Source of the DNA: DASQUK01 sp035641315
Lineage (GTDB): Bacteria > Actinomycetota > Acidimicrobiia > Acidimicrobiales > VFJN01
Assembly: GCA_035641315.1 (NCBI GenBank)
Contig: DASQUK010000048.1
Coordinates: 3,067 to 67,066 of the forward strand
Length of the DNA stretch: 64,000 nucleotides
Reading direction: 5' to 3'
In this document: piece after piece, positions 25,060 to 33,218 of the stretch
How positions within the stretch are numbered: the first letter of the stretch is position 1
Layout of the letters: each line of letters opens with the position of its first letter
Translations under genes and position numbers: made by a program
Notes under the pieces: generated by a model
Told to the model about the DNA's origin: nothing
Database searches by the model: none
The model's input: only the letters and a program-made list of their open reading frames with translations

Positions 25060-25482
25060 CTAGTTCAGGATCTCGGACTGTGCGCCGACCTCGATCATGT
25101 GCAGGGCGTCCTCCAGCCGCAGGAACCCGGCCTCGAGCGCGCTCAGCGTCGCTCGGCTCCACGCGACGACGAAGCCGCCGTGGCTCCCGTACATCGCGTT
25201 GAGCTGCTCCTCGGTGAGCGGCGCCGAGGTGCCGAAGAGGTTGCAGAACTGCGTGCCGGTCTGGCCCAGCCCGCTGAGCTTGGCGACGGGAGCGTCCACG
25301 GCCGGCGTGCGGATCCCGCCGAGCACGTTGCCGTTGGCGTCAAGGGCGTACTGGATCGGCGTGATGCTGATCGTCTCGAGGCGCGGCGCCTCGGGCGGTG
25401 GCGTGCCGCCGGCGACCCAGCGGTCGAGGTGGGCGATCGCCGAGCGGAGCACGAAGGTCTGCGGCCCGGTGCTGATCGGCAA
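25060..25482 (-). pseudogene. C-terminal fragment of an alpha/beta hydrolase domain protein (paralogue of 23432-24985)
   Basis: The 140 readable residues match the last third of the neighbouring lipoprotein hydrolase. Examples are GPQTFVLRSAIAHLDRWVAG against GPQAQVLRAAIAALRTWVVD, then GGIRTPAVDAPVAKLSG against GGIRTPAVDAPVSVLTG, and matching ends. The nucleophile elbow, linker and signal peptide are absent, and homology stops abruptly near 25485, where unrelated sequence begins. The only possible start is a poor TTG. It is a 5'-truncated copy lying tail to tail with the intact gene. Confidence 0.75.
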
Positions 25483-25490
25483 CGCGTCGC

Positions 25491-25600
25491 CATCTCACTC
25501 GGGGCCGGCATCGGCCTCGCCGTCGCCGCCGTCCTCGGCGTGCGCCGCCACACGATCGAACGGCTCCCCGCAGCCCCTCCCCGACGCCGCGCCCGCGTGA
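25491..25600 (+). other. Possible relic of a membrane protein C-terminus
   Basis: On the plus strand this gap reads a single hydrophobic stretch (VAISLGAGIGLAVAAVLGV) followed by a basic tail (RRHTIERLP), like the last transmembrane helix of a transporter. There is no start signal and no upstream body. It adjoins the breakpoint of the truncated hydrolase. The assignment is weak. Confidence 0.2.
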
Positions 25601-25619
25601 CGCGGCCCCCGTCGACGGA

Positions 25620-26609
25620 TCAGGAGGGCTCGCGCAGCCGGGGGAGCACCTTGGCGGCGACGAGCTCGAGGCTCTCCCACGCGAGGTCGGGGTGGAGGCC
25701 ACCCATGAGAGGGTGGAGGCGCAGGCTGCCGTTCGAGCGCGCCATTTCCACGCACTCGTCGGGCGTCACGACTGCGTACATGCCGCTGGCCCGCAGCGCG
25801 TCGGCGTCGTCGAAGGGCCTGTAGACGGCGATGCCGTCGGCGCTCGCGAGCCAGGCCCCGTAGGAGTTGGCCTCGTGCAGGGCGTGGGGCGCGATGCGCG
25901 CCCACGCCTCGTCGGGGTCGTCGGCCACGTGGATGAACAGGGGCCCGTTCGCCGGTGGCGGCGGCCCGGGCTCGCGGCCGAGCTCCCGGCACGCGGCTTC
26001 GTACACCGGCCACAGCGAGGGGTCGACGGGGACGAAGCCGTCGCCCAGCCGCGCCGCGCGCCGGGCGGCGGCCGGCGACGCCCCGCCCATCAGGAGCGCC
26101 GGACCACCGGGGCGGGCCGGTTGGGGCGTCACGCGCAGCCGCCGGCCGCGGTACTCGAACTCCTCGCCCGACCACGCCGCCCGCAGCACCGCCACGCCCT
26201 CCTCGACGAGCCGGACCCGGTCGCTCATCTCCCGGCCGTACATCGCCAGCTCCTCCGGCCGGTAGCCGGCGCCGATGACCAGGTCAATGCGGCCGCCGCT
26301 CGTCAGGTCGAGCACGGCGAGGTCCTCGGCGAGGCGGATCGGGTCGTACAGCGGCAACACCAGAGCGGCCACCAGGATCCGCAGCGACCGGGTCCGACCG
26401 GCGATGGCGGCCGCGAGGACGAGCGGCGAGGGGCAGTACCCGTCGTCGGAGCCGTGGTGCTCGGTCAGGTTCACCGACTCGAAGCCGTGGCCTTCCGCCC
26501 ATTCGCTCTGCTCGAGCGCCGCGGCGTAGAGCGCCTGGACAGGCGGCCCGAACGCCGGCGCCCGCATGTCGTAGCGCAGCGACAGCCGCACGCCGTCGTT
26601 GCTCGTCAT
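25620..26609 (-). CDS. LLM class flavin-dependent oxidoreductase
   Basis: This 329-residue protein has the luciferase-like TIM-barrel fold. It shows VRLSLRYDMRAPAFGPPVQ (first strand), EGHGFESVNLTEHHGSDDG (substrate-side loop with His pair), LRILVAALVLPLYDPIRLAE, LDLTSGGRIDLVIGAGYRPEE, and GGPALLMGGASPAAARRAA. Members use FMNH2 or F420 to oxidise or reduce varied substrates, and the cofactor is not resolvable here. The ATG at 26609 has GGAGGGGGAC upstream. It stands alone on the minus strand, divergent from the CMD-family gene at 26752. Confidence 0.88.
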   Translation of the reverse strand: MTSNDGVRLSLRYDMRAPAFGPPVQALYAAALEQSEWAEGHGFESVNLTEHHGSDDGYCPSPLVLAAAIAGRTRSLRILVAALVLPLYDPIRLAEDLAVLDLTSGGRIDLVIGAGYRPEELAMYGREMSDRVRLVEEGVAVLRAAWSGEEFEYRGRRLRVTPQPARPGGPALLMGGASPAAARRAARLGDGFVPVDPSLWPVYEAACRELGREPGPPPPANGPLFIHVADDPDEAWARIAPHALHEANSYGAWLASADGIAVYRPFDDADALRASGMYAVVTPDECVEMARSNGSLRLHPLMGGLHPDLAWESLELVAAKVLPRLREPS

Positions 26610-26751
26610 CTGTCGAGTCCCCCTCCGTCGACTGGCCCGGCCGCGTAGCCCGCTTGGCCGGCATGCTACTGCGGAAGCGACGTTATGCTAGGGAAAGAGG
26701 GCCGTTCTCGTAGCACCATGCTGCCGAGGCGGCGAGTGGAGGGAGAGCCGT

Positions 26752-27381
26752 ATGGCCGGAACCACGTCGGACGAGCCATCCGACGGAGCATCCGGCGGGC
26801 CGCGCATCAGCCCGCTGCCGCTCGACGAGTGGCCGGACGCGATGCGGGAGGCGCTCGCGGCCATGCGGCCGCCGGAGCCCCGCCATCCCCTGCCCCGGCG
26901 GGATGCCGGCCGCCCCAAGGCATTGAACGCGCTGGGAACCCTGGCCCGGCACCCTGCGTTGACCCGGGCCTTCAACACCTTCAACGGGCACGTGCAGTTC
27001 GCCTCGACGCTGTCGGCTCGCCAGCGCGAGCTGCTCATCCTGCGTGTCGCATCGGTGCGACGCTGTACGTACGAGTGGGCACAGCACGTCGTCCTCGCCC
27101 GCGATGCCGGGCTCGCGAACGAGGAGATCGCTCGGGTCGCCGAGGGACCGGACGGCCCCGGCTGGTCGCCGCTGGAGCGGGCGATGCTCGGCGCAGTCGA
27201 CGAGCTGCTCGACGATGCGACGGTCACCGATGACACATGGAAGGTGCTCGCCGCCGAGCTCGACGAGCAGCAGCTCATGGACCTCGTCTTCACGGTGGGT
27301 GCGTACGACGCGGTGGCGATGGCGTTCCGCTCCTTCGGGGTCCAGCTCGACCGCGACCTCGCTGGCGTCGCCCGGAAATGA
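26752..27381 (+). CDS. Carboxymuconolactone decarboxylase (CMD/AhpD-like) family protein
   Basis: This 209-residue all-helical protein shows LTRAFNTFNGHVQFASTLSA, RQRELLILRVASVRRCTYEW, AQHVVLARDAGLANEEIARV and LMDLVFTVGAYDAVAMAFRS, all characteristic of the CMD fold. The peroxidase-type CxxC pair is absent: the motif reads RRCTYEWAQH. It therefore belongs to the non-AhpD branch common near aromatic and terpenoid catabolic genes, where the role is often unknown. Start ATG 26752 follows GGAGGGAGAGCCGT. It is 65 bp upstream of the Rieske oxygenase on the same strand and may belong to the same unit. Confidence 0.87.
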   Translation: MAGTTSDEPSDGASGGPRISPLPLDEWPDAMREALAAMRPPEPRHPLPRRDAGRPKALNALGTLARHPALTRAFNTFNGHVQFASTLSARQRELLILRVASVRRCTYEWAQHVVLARDAGLANEEIARVAEGPDGPGWSPLERAMLGAVDELLDDATVTDDTWKVLAAELDEQQLMDLVFTVGAYDAVAMAFRSFGVQLDRDLAGVARK

Positions 27382-27446
27382 CCTTCTCGTTCTTGGAGAT
27401 TGGTGCTATCATCTAGCCGCAAGCCTGACTGGAGGATCAGATCGCC

Positions 27447-28733
27447 ATGCCCCACTTCACGAAGCCCGCCGAGGGGTCGTGGACAGAGCACTACGGCATC
27501 CCCACCGAGCCCGTCTCGTACGAGGATTCGATCTCCCCCCAGCACTACGAGCTCGAGCGCGAAGCGATCTTCCGGCGGACCTGGCTGAACGTGGGCCGCG
27601 TGGAGCAGATCCCCAGGGTCGGGACCTACCTCACGAGGGAGATCGACGTGCTTGCGACCTCGATCGTGGTCGTGCGCTCGTCGGCGGACCGGATCCGGGC
27701 CTTCTACAACATCTGCCGCCACCGGGGGAACAAGCTCGTCTGGAACGACTACCCACGGGAAGAGACCAGCGGCATCTGCCGGCAGTTCACGTGCAAGTAC
27801 CACGGCTGGCGCTACGACCTCCAGGGCGCGCTCACCTTCGTCCAGCAAGAGGGCGAGTTCTTCGACCTCGACAAGGGCGACTACGGCCTCGTACCCGTCG
27901 AGTGCGACGTGTGGGAGGGGTTCATCTTCGTGAACTTCGACCCGGCCAACCAGACGCCGCTGCATGAGTACCTCGGCGAGTTCGGCCGCGGCCTCGAGGG
28001 CTACCCGTTCGGCGAGCTGACGCAGGTTTACAAGTACCGGGCCGAGGTCAGGGCCAACTGGAAGCTGTTCATCGACGCCTTCGCCGAGTTCTACCACGCA
28101 CCGATCCTGCACGCGAAGCAGGCGGTGTCGGAGGAGTCCCAGAAGCTGCAGAAGTTCGGCTTCGAAGCGCTCGCCTACAAGCTGGACGGTCCGCACGGGA
28201 TGGTGTCGTCGTGGGGCGGCATGTCACCCCCGAAGGACGTCAACATGGTCAAGCCCATCGAGCGGAAGCTCCGGAGCGGCCTGTTCGGTCCGTGGGACGA
28301 CTACCTCGAGGCCGAGATGCCGCCGGCGGTGAATCCCACGCGATCGCCGGTGTGGGGCATGGACTCGTTCCACTTCTTCCCCAACTTCATGGTGCTCCCG
28401 TACTTCCCGAACTGGGCCATCACCTACAACTACTGGCCGACGTCCTACAACAGCCACATCTTCGAGGGGACCCTGCTCTTCGTCCCGCCGAGGAACGCGT
28501 TCGAGCGGCTGCAGCAGGAGCTCACCGCGGTCACGTTCAAGGAGTACGCGCTGCAGGACTCCAACACCCTCGAGGCGACGCAGACGATGCTCGAGTCGCG
28601 GGTGGTCTCGGAGTTTCCCTTGAACGATCAGGAGATCCTGCTCCGGCACCTGCACCGGACGGCCGGCCAGTACGTGGCCGAGTACCAACAACGGCAGCCC
28701 GGCACCCCGGTCCAGATCCCGGCCGCGTCCTGA
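27447..28733 (+). CDS. Rieske non-haem iron oxygenase, alpha subunit
   Basis: This 428-residue aromatic-ring-hydroxylating-type oxygenase has a [2Fe-2S] Rieske domain at about residues 40-150. The ligands are CRH in NICRHRGNKLVW and CKYH in RQFTCKYHGWRYDL, separated by 23 residues, longer than the usual spacing of about 17 and including one extra Cys. The catalytic domain shows the mononuclear iron site DAFAEFYHAPILH (two His), with the third ligand expected near the C-terminus. It performs mono- or dioxygenation and needs an electron-donating reductase; the KshB-like reductase at 42342 is a candidate but not adjacent. Start ATG 27447 has GGAGGATCAGATCGCC upstream. It is followed after 10 bp by a small gene that is likely its partner. 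Confidence 0.92.
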   Translation: MPHFTKPAEGSWTEHYGIPTEPVSYEDSISPQHYELEREAIFRRTWLNVGRVEQIPRVGTYLTREIDVLATSIVVVRSSADRIRAFYNICRHRGNKLVWNDYPREETSGICRQFTCKYHGWRYDLQGALTFVQQEGEFFDLDKGDYGLVPVECDVWEGFIFVNFDPANQTPLHEYLGEFGRGLEGYPFGELTQVYKYRAEVRANWKLFIDAFAEFYHAPILHAKQAVSEESQKLQKFGFEALAYKLDGPHGMVSSWGGMSPPKDVNMVKPIERKLRSGLFGPWDDYLEAEMPPAVNPTRSPVWGMDSFHFFPNFMVLPYFPNWAITYNYWPTSYNSHIFEGTLLFVPPRNAFERLQQELTAVTFKEYALQDSNTLEATQTMLESRVVSEFPLNDQEILLRHLHRTAGQYVAEYQQRQPGTPVQIPAAS

Positions 28734-28743
28734 GGAGGCATCG

Positions 28744-29070
28744 GTGCCCACGCTGCCCCCCGAGTTCTCCGACCTCGAGCCGTTCGCCGAGTGGAGCCTG
28801 CGCACCGAGGCGGAGCGCTACGCCAAGCGGCACTCGAGCTCGATGGAGGAGATGCAGGCGTTCTACGACGCGGCGTTCCCGCGCATCGAGGATGCGTACA
28901 CCTACCTCAACCAGTTCGAGCTGAACGCGCTGCCGGAGGACGCCACGCACCTGTTGTGGCTGTACTACTCGTTGATCAACGTCACGTTCCCGGTCGAGGT
29001 GTGGCGTCAAGCCCGCGTGCCCGACAGCGGTGCGGCAAGCCTCGACCTGGTGGTCGAACCGGCGGTCTGA
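28744..29070 (+). CDS. Small conserved-looking protein encoded with the Rieske oxygenase
   Basis: This is a 108-residue cytoplasmic protein without signal peptide or membrane segment, rich in aromatic and acidic residues (SDLEPFAEWSLRTEAERYAK, then EDAYTYLNQFELNALPEDAT, then LLWLYYSLINVTFPVEVW). I do not recognise a family. It is shorter than ring-hydroxylating beta subunits (about 160 residues) and lacks their fold signature. The GTG at 28744 has a strong GAGGAGG site overlapping the end of the oxygenase gene, so translation is probably coupled and a one-to-one partner role is plausible. The codon pattern is like its neighbours. Confidence 0.7.
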   Translation: MPTLPPEFSDLEPFAEWSLRTEAERYAKRHSSSMEEMQAFYDAAFPRIEDAYTYLNQFELNALPEDATHLLWLYYSLINVTFPVEVWRQARVPDSGAASLDLVVEPAV

Positions 29071-29098
29071 CCTTCTCGCGTTCTCGGCGCCGCCGCGG

Positions 29099-30085
29099 CT
29101 AGCTCGACGGGCGTTCGACGTCGAGGACGACCTTGCCGATGGCGCGGCCGTCGGCGACGTAGCGGAGGGCGGCGGCCGCCTCGTCCAGCGGGAAGCTGGC
29201 GCCGATGTGGGGCTCGGCGCGGTGCGCGGCGAGGAGCGCGAGGAGCTCGTCCTCGTTGCGGCGCATCTCCTCGGGGGCATGGGTGGCGAAGGCGAGGAAC
29301 TGGAAGCCGAGGATCTGCACGCCCTTCAGGAGCACGAGGTTGAGCGGGATGCGGGGGATCTCGCCCGCGGCGTACCCGACCGTGACGAACCGGCCGCCCC
29401 AGCGCAGCGACCGCAGCGCGGGTTCGGAGAGCGTGCCGCCGACGGGGTCCACCACGACGTCGGCGCCGTCGGGGAGCGCCTCCTTCAGCGCCTGCCGGAG
29501 GTCACCGGCCCTGTGGTCGACGAGCGTGGTCGCCCCGTGGGCCTTCGCCACCTCCAGCTTCTCGGGCGACGACGCCACCGCCGTCACGGCCCCGCCGAGC
29601 AGCGCGCCGAGCTGGACGGCCGCCAGGCCGACCCCGCCGCCGGCCCCCAGCACGACCAGCTCTTCGCCCGGCTGGAGGCCGGCCACCGACCGCAGCACGT
29701 GGTACGCGGTGCGGTGCGCCACGCCGAACGCGGCGGCCTGGCGGGCGTCGACCCCCGGCGGGATGCGGGCCAAGGTCTCGGCCGACGTGACCGCCTCCTC
29801 GGCGAACGCGCCGACCATCCCGGTCGCGAAGACGCGGTCGCCAACGCCGACGCCCGTGACGCCGTCGGCCACCTCCAAGACCTCGCCGGCGAACTCGCTA
29901 CCGGGCACGAACGGCGTCGGCACGGAGGCCTGGTACTGGTCGGCGATCAGCAGCACGTCGGGGTAGTTCACCGCCGCGGCCTGCACGCGGACCCGCGCCT
30001 GACCGGGCCCGAGCGGCGGCGGGGGGAAGTCCTCCACCCGCACCACCTCCGGGGGCCCGTAGGCGTGGCAGACCGCGGCCCGCAC
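29099..30085 (-). CDS. NADPH:quinone oxidoreductase-like (zinc-less MDR) protein
   Basis: This 328-residue medium-chain reductase has a GroES-like N-domain (MRAAVCHAYGPPEVVRVEDF, PFVPGSEFAGEVLEVADGV) and a Rossmann domain with LVVLGAGGGVGLAAVQLGAL. No zinc-binding Cys or His cluster is present, which fits quinone oxidoreductases and trans-enoyl reductases. VDPVGGTLSEPALRSLRWGG is typical. It reduces a quinone or an activated double bond with NADPH. The GTG at 30085 begins two bases after the stop of the enoyl-CoA hydratase gene, so it is the last member of the coupled operon from 33178. It is convergent with the small Rieske partner gene. Confidence 0.9.
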   Translation of the reverse strand: MRAAVCHAYGPPEVVRVEDFPPPPLGPGQARVRVQAAAVNYPDVLLIADQYQASVPTPFVPGSEFAGEVLEVADGVTGVGVGDRVFATGMVGAFAEEAVTSAETLARIPPGVDARQAAAFGVAHRTAYHVLRSVAGLQPGEELVVLGAGGGVGLAAVQLGALLGGAVTAVASSPEKLEVAKAHGATTLVDHRAGDLRQALKEALPDGADVVVDPVGGTLSEPALRSLRWGGRFVTVGYAAGEIPRIPLNLVLLKGVQILGFQFLAFATHAPEEMRRNEDELLALLAAHRAEPHIGASFPLDEAAAALRYVADGRAIGKVVLDVERPSS

Positions 30086-30087
30086 AG

Positions 30088-30858
30088 CTACCGGCCCTTC
30101 CAGACCGGCGCCCGCTTCTCCACGAACGCCTTGGCCCCTTCCTGGGCGTCCTCGCTGCCGAACACCAGCGGCTGCAGCTCGCGAAGGCGCTCGGTGGCGC
30201 GGGCGTGGTCGGTCACGCCCAGCCGCACGAGCTCCTTGGTGGCGGCCACCCCGAGCGGGCCGTTGGCGGCGATCCGCTCGGCGAGGTCCAGGGCCGCGGG
30301 CAGCACCCCGTCGGGCGGCACGACGGCGTTGACCAGGCCGAGGGCGTAGGCCCGCTCGGCGTCGATGGTGTCGCCGGTGAGCGCGATCTCCATGGCGACG
30401 GCCAGCGGCACCCGGGTGCCGAGGAACGTGCCGCCGCCCGCGGCGAACAGGCCCCGCTGGACCTCCGGCAGCCCGAACCGGGCCTCGGACGAGGCGACGA
30501 TGACGTCGCAGCCGAGGAGCAGCTCGAAGCCGCCGGCGACCGCGGTGGCGTTGGCGGCGCCGACGATCGGGACGGTCACCTCGCCCTGGATCAACCGGAA
30601 GAAGCCCCTCGTCGCCTCGCTGTCGCGGAAGTGGCCGTCCCCGCTGGCGAACGCGCGCAGGTCCATGCCGGCGCAGAAGGCGCGGTCGCCGGTGCCGGTG
30701 AGCACGACGGCCCGGATCTCCGGGTCCGACTCGGCTTCGTCCATCGCCGCCGCGATGCCGCGCATCAGCGCCGGATTGAGCGCGTTGCGCGCCTCGGGTC
30801 GGTTGAGGCGGGCGACGAGGACGTTGCCCCGTCGCTCCCGCACCAGCTCGTCGCTCAT
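30088..30858 (-). CDS. Enoyl-CoA hydratase/isomerase family protein
   Basis: This 256-residue crotonase has RPEARNALNPALM, the oxyanion-hole segment FCAGMDLRAFASG, and both hydratase glutamates. One lies in GGFELLLGCD (about residue 108), the other in FGLPEVQRGL (about 128). ALTGDTIDAERAYALGLVN and the C-terminal QEGAKAFVEKRAPVWKGR are typical. It should hydrate a 2-enoyl-CoA made by the acyl-CoA dehydrogenase encoded two genes upstream. The ATG at 30858 overlaps the stop of the phosphotransferase gene (ATGA). Confidence 0.92.
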   Translation of the reverse strand: MSDELVRERRGNVLVARLNRPEARNALNPALMRGIAAAMDEAESDPEIRAVVLTGTGDRAFCAGMDLRAFASGDGHFRDSEATRGFFRLIQGEVTVPIVGAANATAVAGGFELLLGCDVIVASSEARFGLPEVQRGLFAAGGGTFLGTRVPLAVAMEIALTGDTIDAERAYALGLVNAVVPPDGVLPAALDLAERIAANGPLGVAATKELVRLGVTDHARATERLRELQPLVFGSEDAQEGAKAFVEKRAPVWKGR

Positions 30859-31880
30859 CCGTTGTAGTCCGTGGTCTCGGCGAGCTCCGCCGCCCCCTTC
30901 ATGAGGTCGAGGACGATGGGGCCGAACATCTGGAGCTTCTCGTCGTCGCCGGCCCGCTGGTAGCCCTGTTCGAGCACCACCCCAAGCTTCCACTTGGCCA
31001 GCACGAGGTAGTAGTCGAGGTCGTCGACCTGTCGGCCGGACACCTCGGCGTAGTGCTGGACGATCTCGTCCTTCGACGGCATGCCGGTCAGGTCGACGTA
31101 GCTGGCGAACGCGTCGTCGATCGCGTTCGTGTCCTCGGGCCAACCCTGCACGACCCAGGCGAGATCGAGCTTGGGATCGCCGACCGTGCCCATCTCCCAG
31201 TCGACGATGGCGGCGAGGCGCGCCGGCGAGCCGTGCTCGAACATGACGTTGGCGAACTGGTAGTCGCCATGCATGAGGCCGGGGATGAAGTCGATCGGCC
31301 GATGCGCGCGCAGCCAGGCCGCCGCCACGTCGAAACCGGGCAGCTCGCGGCCCTTGATGCGCTCGAGGAACGCCGTCCACCGGTCGACCTGGCGGTCGTG
31401 GAAGCCGTCGGGACGACCGAGGTCGTGCAGGCCGCGGGCCTTCCAGTCGACGTTGCCGAGCAGCGCGACGCCCTCGACGAGCTGGTAGGCGAGGCCCCTG
31501 CGCGCCTCGAGGTCGGTGTCGAACGGCGCCGGCCACTTCCCCATGGTGCTCATCGGCGACCAGCCGTCGACGAAGCCCATCAGGTAGAACGAGCGGCCCA
31601 GCACCGACTTGTCGGCGCACATGCCCAGGGCCGGCGTGCACGGCACGTCCGTGCCGTCGAGGGCCTCGATGATGCGCCACTCGCGGAGGATGCCCTCGTC
31701 CCGGCTCTCGGGGGCGGTCGGCGGCGGGATGCGCAGCGCCCCGTGCAGCTCGCCGCGGCGGACCTCGTAGATCTCGTTCTGCGAGCCCCCCGACACGTAG
31801 CTGACCTCGACCGGTTCACCCTTGCCCGTCGCGAGTCCCTGCTCGTCCATCCAGGTCGCGAGGCGGTCGACGTCGATCAC
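30855..31880 (-). CDS. Phosphotransferase (APH) family protein
   Basis: This 341-residue aminoglycoside-phosphotransferase-fold kinase has VSYVSGGSQNEIYEVRRGE (nucleotide loop), then LRIPPPTAPESRDEGILREW, the catalytic loop LMHGDYQFANVMFEHG (Brenner HGDxxxxN), and the metal motif AIVDWEMGTVGDPKLDLAW. This branch is the one commonly linked or fused to ACAD10/11-type acyl-CoA dehydrogenases, where it phosphorylates a 4-hydroxyacyl chain so that phosphate can be eliminated. The gene order here (next to an acyl-CoA dehydrogenase and a hydratase) supports that role, but it is inference. The GTG at 31880 overlaps the dehydrogenase stop (GTGA). Confidence 0.9.
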   Translation of the reverse strand: MIDVDRLATWMDEQGLATGKGEPVEVSYVSGGSQNEIYEVRRGELHGALRIPPPTAPESRDEGILREWRIIEALDGTDVPCTPALGMCADKSVLGRSFYLMGFVDGWSPMSTMGKWPAPFDTDLEARRGLAYQLVEGVALLGNVDWKARGLHDLGRPDGFHDRQVDRWTAFLERIKGRELPGFDVAAAWLRAHRPIDFIPGLMHGDYQFANVMFEHGSPARLAAIVDWEMGTVGDPKLDLAWVVQGWPEDTNAIDDAFASYVDLTGMPSKDEIVQHYAEVSGRQVDDLDYYLVLAKWKLGVVLEQGYQRAGDDEKLQMFGPIVLDLMKGAAELAETTDYNG

Positions 31881-33178
31881 AGGTTGCCCACCTCGTGCTC
31901 GAGGTACTCGGCGAAGCGGGCCCGGGCGGCATCCAGCTTCTTCGGGATCCACTCGGTGGGCCAGACGTCGTCGCTCGGCTTGTAGTCCCGGAGCACCTGG
32001 CGGGCGACCGTGACCTTGTGGACCTCGGTCGGTCCGTCGGCGAGGCCCATGACGCCGGCCCCGTGGATCATTCCGAAGAACGGCAACTCGTTGGTGGTGC
32101 CGAGGGCGCCGTGCACCTGCATCGCCCGCCAGGCGATGTCGTGCAGCACGGTCGGCATCACGACCTTGGCCGTTGCGATGTCCTTGCGGACCCGCTTGTA
32201 GTCGTTGTACCTGTCGATCTCCCACGCCGTGTAGAGCACGAACAGCCGGAACTGCACGAGCTGGGCGTACGAGTCGGCGATGTAGCCCTGCACGAACTGC
32301 TTGTCGGCGAGGAGGCTGCCCTGGGTCTCGCGGCTGAGGGCCCGCTCGCACATCATGTCGAGCGCCTTCTGCGCCAGGCCGATCGTCCGCATGGCGTGGT
32401 GGATGCGGCCGCCGCCCAGGCGGGTCTGGGCAATGACGAAGGCCTGGCCCTCGCCGCCGAGCAGCGCGTCCTCCGGCACCCGCACGTCGTCGTAGTGGAT
32501 GAGGGCGTGGGAGCCCTCGTTCAGCGGCTCGCCGTACAGGCCCATGTTGCGGACGATGTTGACCCCGGGCGTGTCGGTCGGCACCAGGAACATGGACATG
32601 CCCTTGTACGGGCTCACGTCGGGGTTGGTCACCGCCATGACGATCATGAACGAGGCGGTCTTGGCGTTCGACGAGAAGAACTTCCAGCCGTTGATCACCC
32701 ACTCGTCGCCGTCCTTGACCGCTTGGGTCTTGAACATCGTCGGGTCGGCGCCCGCGTGCGGCTCGGTCATCGAGTAGCACGAGAACATCTCACCGTCGAG
32801 CAGCGGCTGGAGGTAGCGCTGCTTCTGCTCGGGCGTGCCGTAGTGGGCGATGATCTCGGCGTTGCCGGTGTCGGGCGCCTGGCAGCCGAACACGATCGGG
32901 GCCCACTGCGACCGGCCGAGGATCTCGTTGAGCAGCGCCAGCTTGAGTTGGCCGTAGCCCTGGCCGCCGAGCTCGGGGCCCAGGTGGGTGGCCCACAGGT
33001 CCTGGCGCCGCACCTCGGCCTTCAGCGGGTCGACGACCTTGCGCCGGGTCTCGTCCAGCGGCACGAACTGCTCGTGCGGCCACAGCAGGTCGAGGGGCTC
33101 GACCTCTTCGCGGACGAACTCGCTGGCCCAGTCCAGCTTGCGCTGGAACTCGGGCTCGGTCTCGAAGTCCCACGCCAT
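31877..33178 (-). CDS. Acyl-CoA dehydrogenase family protein (ACAD10/11-like)
   Basis: This 433-residue FAD enzyme shows FGCQAPDTGNAEIIAHYGT, SCYSMTEPHAGADPTMFKTQ (substrate and FAD loop), and WVINGWKFFSSNAKTASFMI. MQVHGALGTTNELPFFGM and GVMGLADGPTEVHKVTVARQ close the domain. It is longer than standard medium-chain dehydrogenases and resembles the bacterial ACAD10/11-type proteins that work with the phosphotransferase encoded immediately after it (GTGA overlap). It introduces a 2,3 double bond or accepts the product of phosphate elimination. The ATG at 33178 follows AGGGAGGG. Its promoter shares a palindrome with the divergent TetR gene. Confidence 0.92.
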   Translation of the reverse strand: MAWDFETEPEFQRKLDWASEFVREEVEPLDLLWPHEQFVPLDETRRKVVDPLKAEVRRQDLWATHLGPELGGQGYGQLKLALLNEILGRSQWAPIVFGCQAPDTGNAEIIAHYGTPEQKQRYLQPLLDGEMFSCYSMTEPHAGADPTMFKTQAVKDGDEWVINGWKFFSSNAKTASFMIVMAVTNPDVSPYKGMSMFLVPTDTPGVNIVRNMGLYGEPLNEGSHALIHYDDVRVPEDALLGGEGQAFVIAQTRLGGGRIHHAMRTIGLAQKALDMMCERALSRETQGSLLADKQFVQGYIADSYAQLVQFRLFVLYTAWEIDRYNDYKRVRKDIATAKVVMPTVLHDIAWRAMQVHGALGTTNELPFFGMIHGAGVMGLADGPTEVHKVTVARQVLRDYKPSDDVWPTEWIPKKLDAARARFAEYLEHEVGNL

Positions 33179-33200
33179 CGTTTCCCTCCCTGGTCAATGG

Positions 33201-33215
33201 CAGAATAGAATTCTG
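33201..33215. promoter_or_regulatory. Operator-like palindrome CAGAAT-N3-ATTCTG over divergent promoters
   Basis: The perfect inverted repeat (33201-33206, 33210-33215) covers a plus-strand TAGAAT box (33206-33211) that ends 7 nt before the GTG start of the TetR gene. It also covers a minus-strand TATTCT for the acyl-CoA dehydrogenase operon. This is the classic arrangement for an autoregulated repressor controlling a divergent operon. Confidence 0.6.
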
Positions 33216-33218
33216 ACT

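Noticed and set aside
26752..27381. Loss of the CxxC pair in the CMD-family protein as an inactivating change.
   Set aside because: The RRC-x-YEWAQH form is a normal branch of the CMD family without AhpD-type peroxidase cysteines, and the protein is otherwise complete.
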